From: an uncultured Collinsella sp.
GTDB taxonomy: Bacteria > Actinomycetota > Coriobacteriia > Coriobacteriales > Coriobacteriaceae
DNA length: 64,000 nt
Assembly: GCA_900541855.1 (NCBI GenBank)
Contig: UQLD01000010.1
Location: 10,196-74,195, forward strand
Reading direction: 5' to 3'
The notes under the pieces: model-generated
Told to the model about the DNA's origin: nothing
Database searches by the model: none
What the model saw: the letters and a program-made list of their open reading frames with translations, nothing else
Made by a program: the position numbers and the translations under genes
Part shown: positions 63,717 to 64,000 of the stretch, piece by piece
How the letters are laid out: every line of letters starts with the position of its first letter
Position numbering within the stretch: the first letter of the stretch is position 1

Positions 63717-63941
63717 CTATTCCTCCCGGTAAGCGCACGCGCAGGTGGCGTACTCGGGAAACGCTTCGCGGTCGGCGAACTTGGGATCGACGGCCGGGAA
63801 CTGGCGGTGAGCGACGATGTCGCCGAGCGAAACGGAATCGAGGTAGTCGCGCATCAACGCCTGAGCTCCGGCCCACAGGGGATGATAGCAGCACGCGCCC
63901 ATGCGCGCACAGTCACCATCGGGCGCGGTGCAATCGTTCAT
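63717..63941 (-). CDS. Small cysteine-rich protein, unknown function
   Basis: Unrecognised 74-residue protein with cysteines at 4, 11, 17, 18, 68 and 70 (C-X6-C-X5-CC near the start, CAC near the end), perhaps binding a metal or cluster. ATG 63941 has AAGGGG three bases upstream. It lies 21 bases before the MutY-like gene on the same strand and is probably co-transcribed with it. Confidence 0.55.
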   Translation of the reverse strand: MNDCTAPDGDCARMGACCYHPLWAGAQALMRDYLDSVSLGDIVAHRQFPAVDPKFADREAFPEYATCACAYREE

Positions 63942-63959
63942 AACCCCTTGAATATCAAC

Positions 63960-64000
63960 TTCATCCGAACACTTCCCAAATTCATCCGCACATGTGCGGA
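63960..64000. promoter_or_regulatory. Palindrome and direct repeat upstream of the Cys-rich gene
   Basis: A perfect 16-bp palindrome TCCGCACATGTGCGGA fills 63985-64000. CATCCGMACA occurs twice, 21 bases apart (63962 and 63983). A regulator site is likely, but the window ends here. Confidence 0.5.

Overview
The window looks like a chromosomal segment of a high-GC, low-GC-skew gut actinobacterium of the class Coriobacteriia, most likely Collinsella. This is an inference from base composition, gene content and protein character; no marker gene such as 16S rRNA is present. It holds about 48 protein genes, one tRNA, one T-box leader, and an unusually rich set of palindromic and structured intergenic repeats. 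There is no rRNA, CRISPR array, prophage or complete insertion sequence.

Layout. 1-21 kb is mostly core metabolism: rsgA (cut by the window edge), a Ca2+-type P-ATPase, pyruvate kinase, a zinc-dependent phospholipase C-like protein, a nickel/cobalt ECF transporter (cbiM-cbiQ-cbiO) behind a NikR-type operator, a T-box-controlled pheS-pheT pair, an M32 carboxypeptidase, glmM, a DUF4012 surface protein and a DMT exporter. At 21.1 kb a tRNA-Val(GAC) opens a small accessory stretch (21.4-26.2 kb): a DUF5710 protein, a zinc-ribbon protein, an HNH nuclease, an unknown protein and an AlbA_2/ATPase regulator whose upstream region carries two matching clusters of TTATCTCTC repeats. From 26 to 35 kb come an M16C peptidase, a zinc-ribbon/EF-hand/repeat membrane protein, a hicAB module whose toxin gene has an in-frame TGA, 5-formyl-THF cyclo-ligase, metAA and an L-2-hydroxyacid dehydrogenase.

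35-50 kb is the most distinctive part. It has three paralogous pairs of a FrlB/AgaS-type SIS-domain sugar-phosphate isomerase/deglycase and a GntR/UTRA repressor, each with its own visible operator type, plus a mannose-family PTS (IIAB, IIC, IID). The likely logic is import and 6-phosphorylation of an amino-sugar or Amadori-type substrate by the PTS, cleavage by the SIS enzyme, and induction when the phosphosugar releases the UTRA repressor. An ACGT-N5-ACGT operator recurs before the middle GntR gene, the PTS operon and a DMT transporter, which suggests one regulon.

50-64 kb returns to housekeeping: acetyltransferase, threonine aldolase, PAP2 phosphatase, mfd, nth, an ABC exporter, rmuC, rubrerythrin and a MutY-like glycosylase.

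Most striking beyond the genes are two families of structured intergenic elements. One has two copies (between pheS and pheT, and downstream of a GntR gene). The other sits in the 3' untranslated region of three minus-strand genes, ahead of their terminators. In both, stems differ in sequence yet stay paired while loops are conserved, as expected of selected RNA structures. Several REP-like palindrome families are also dispersed through the window.
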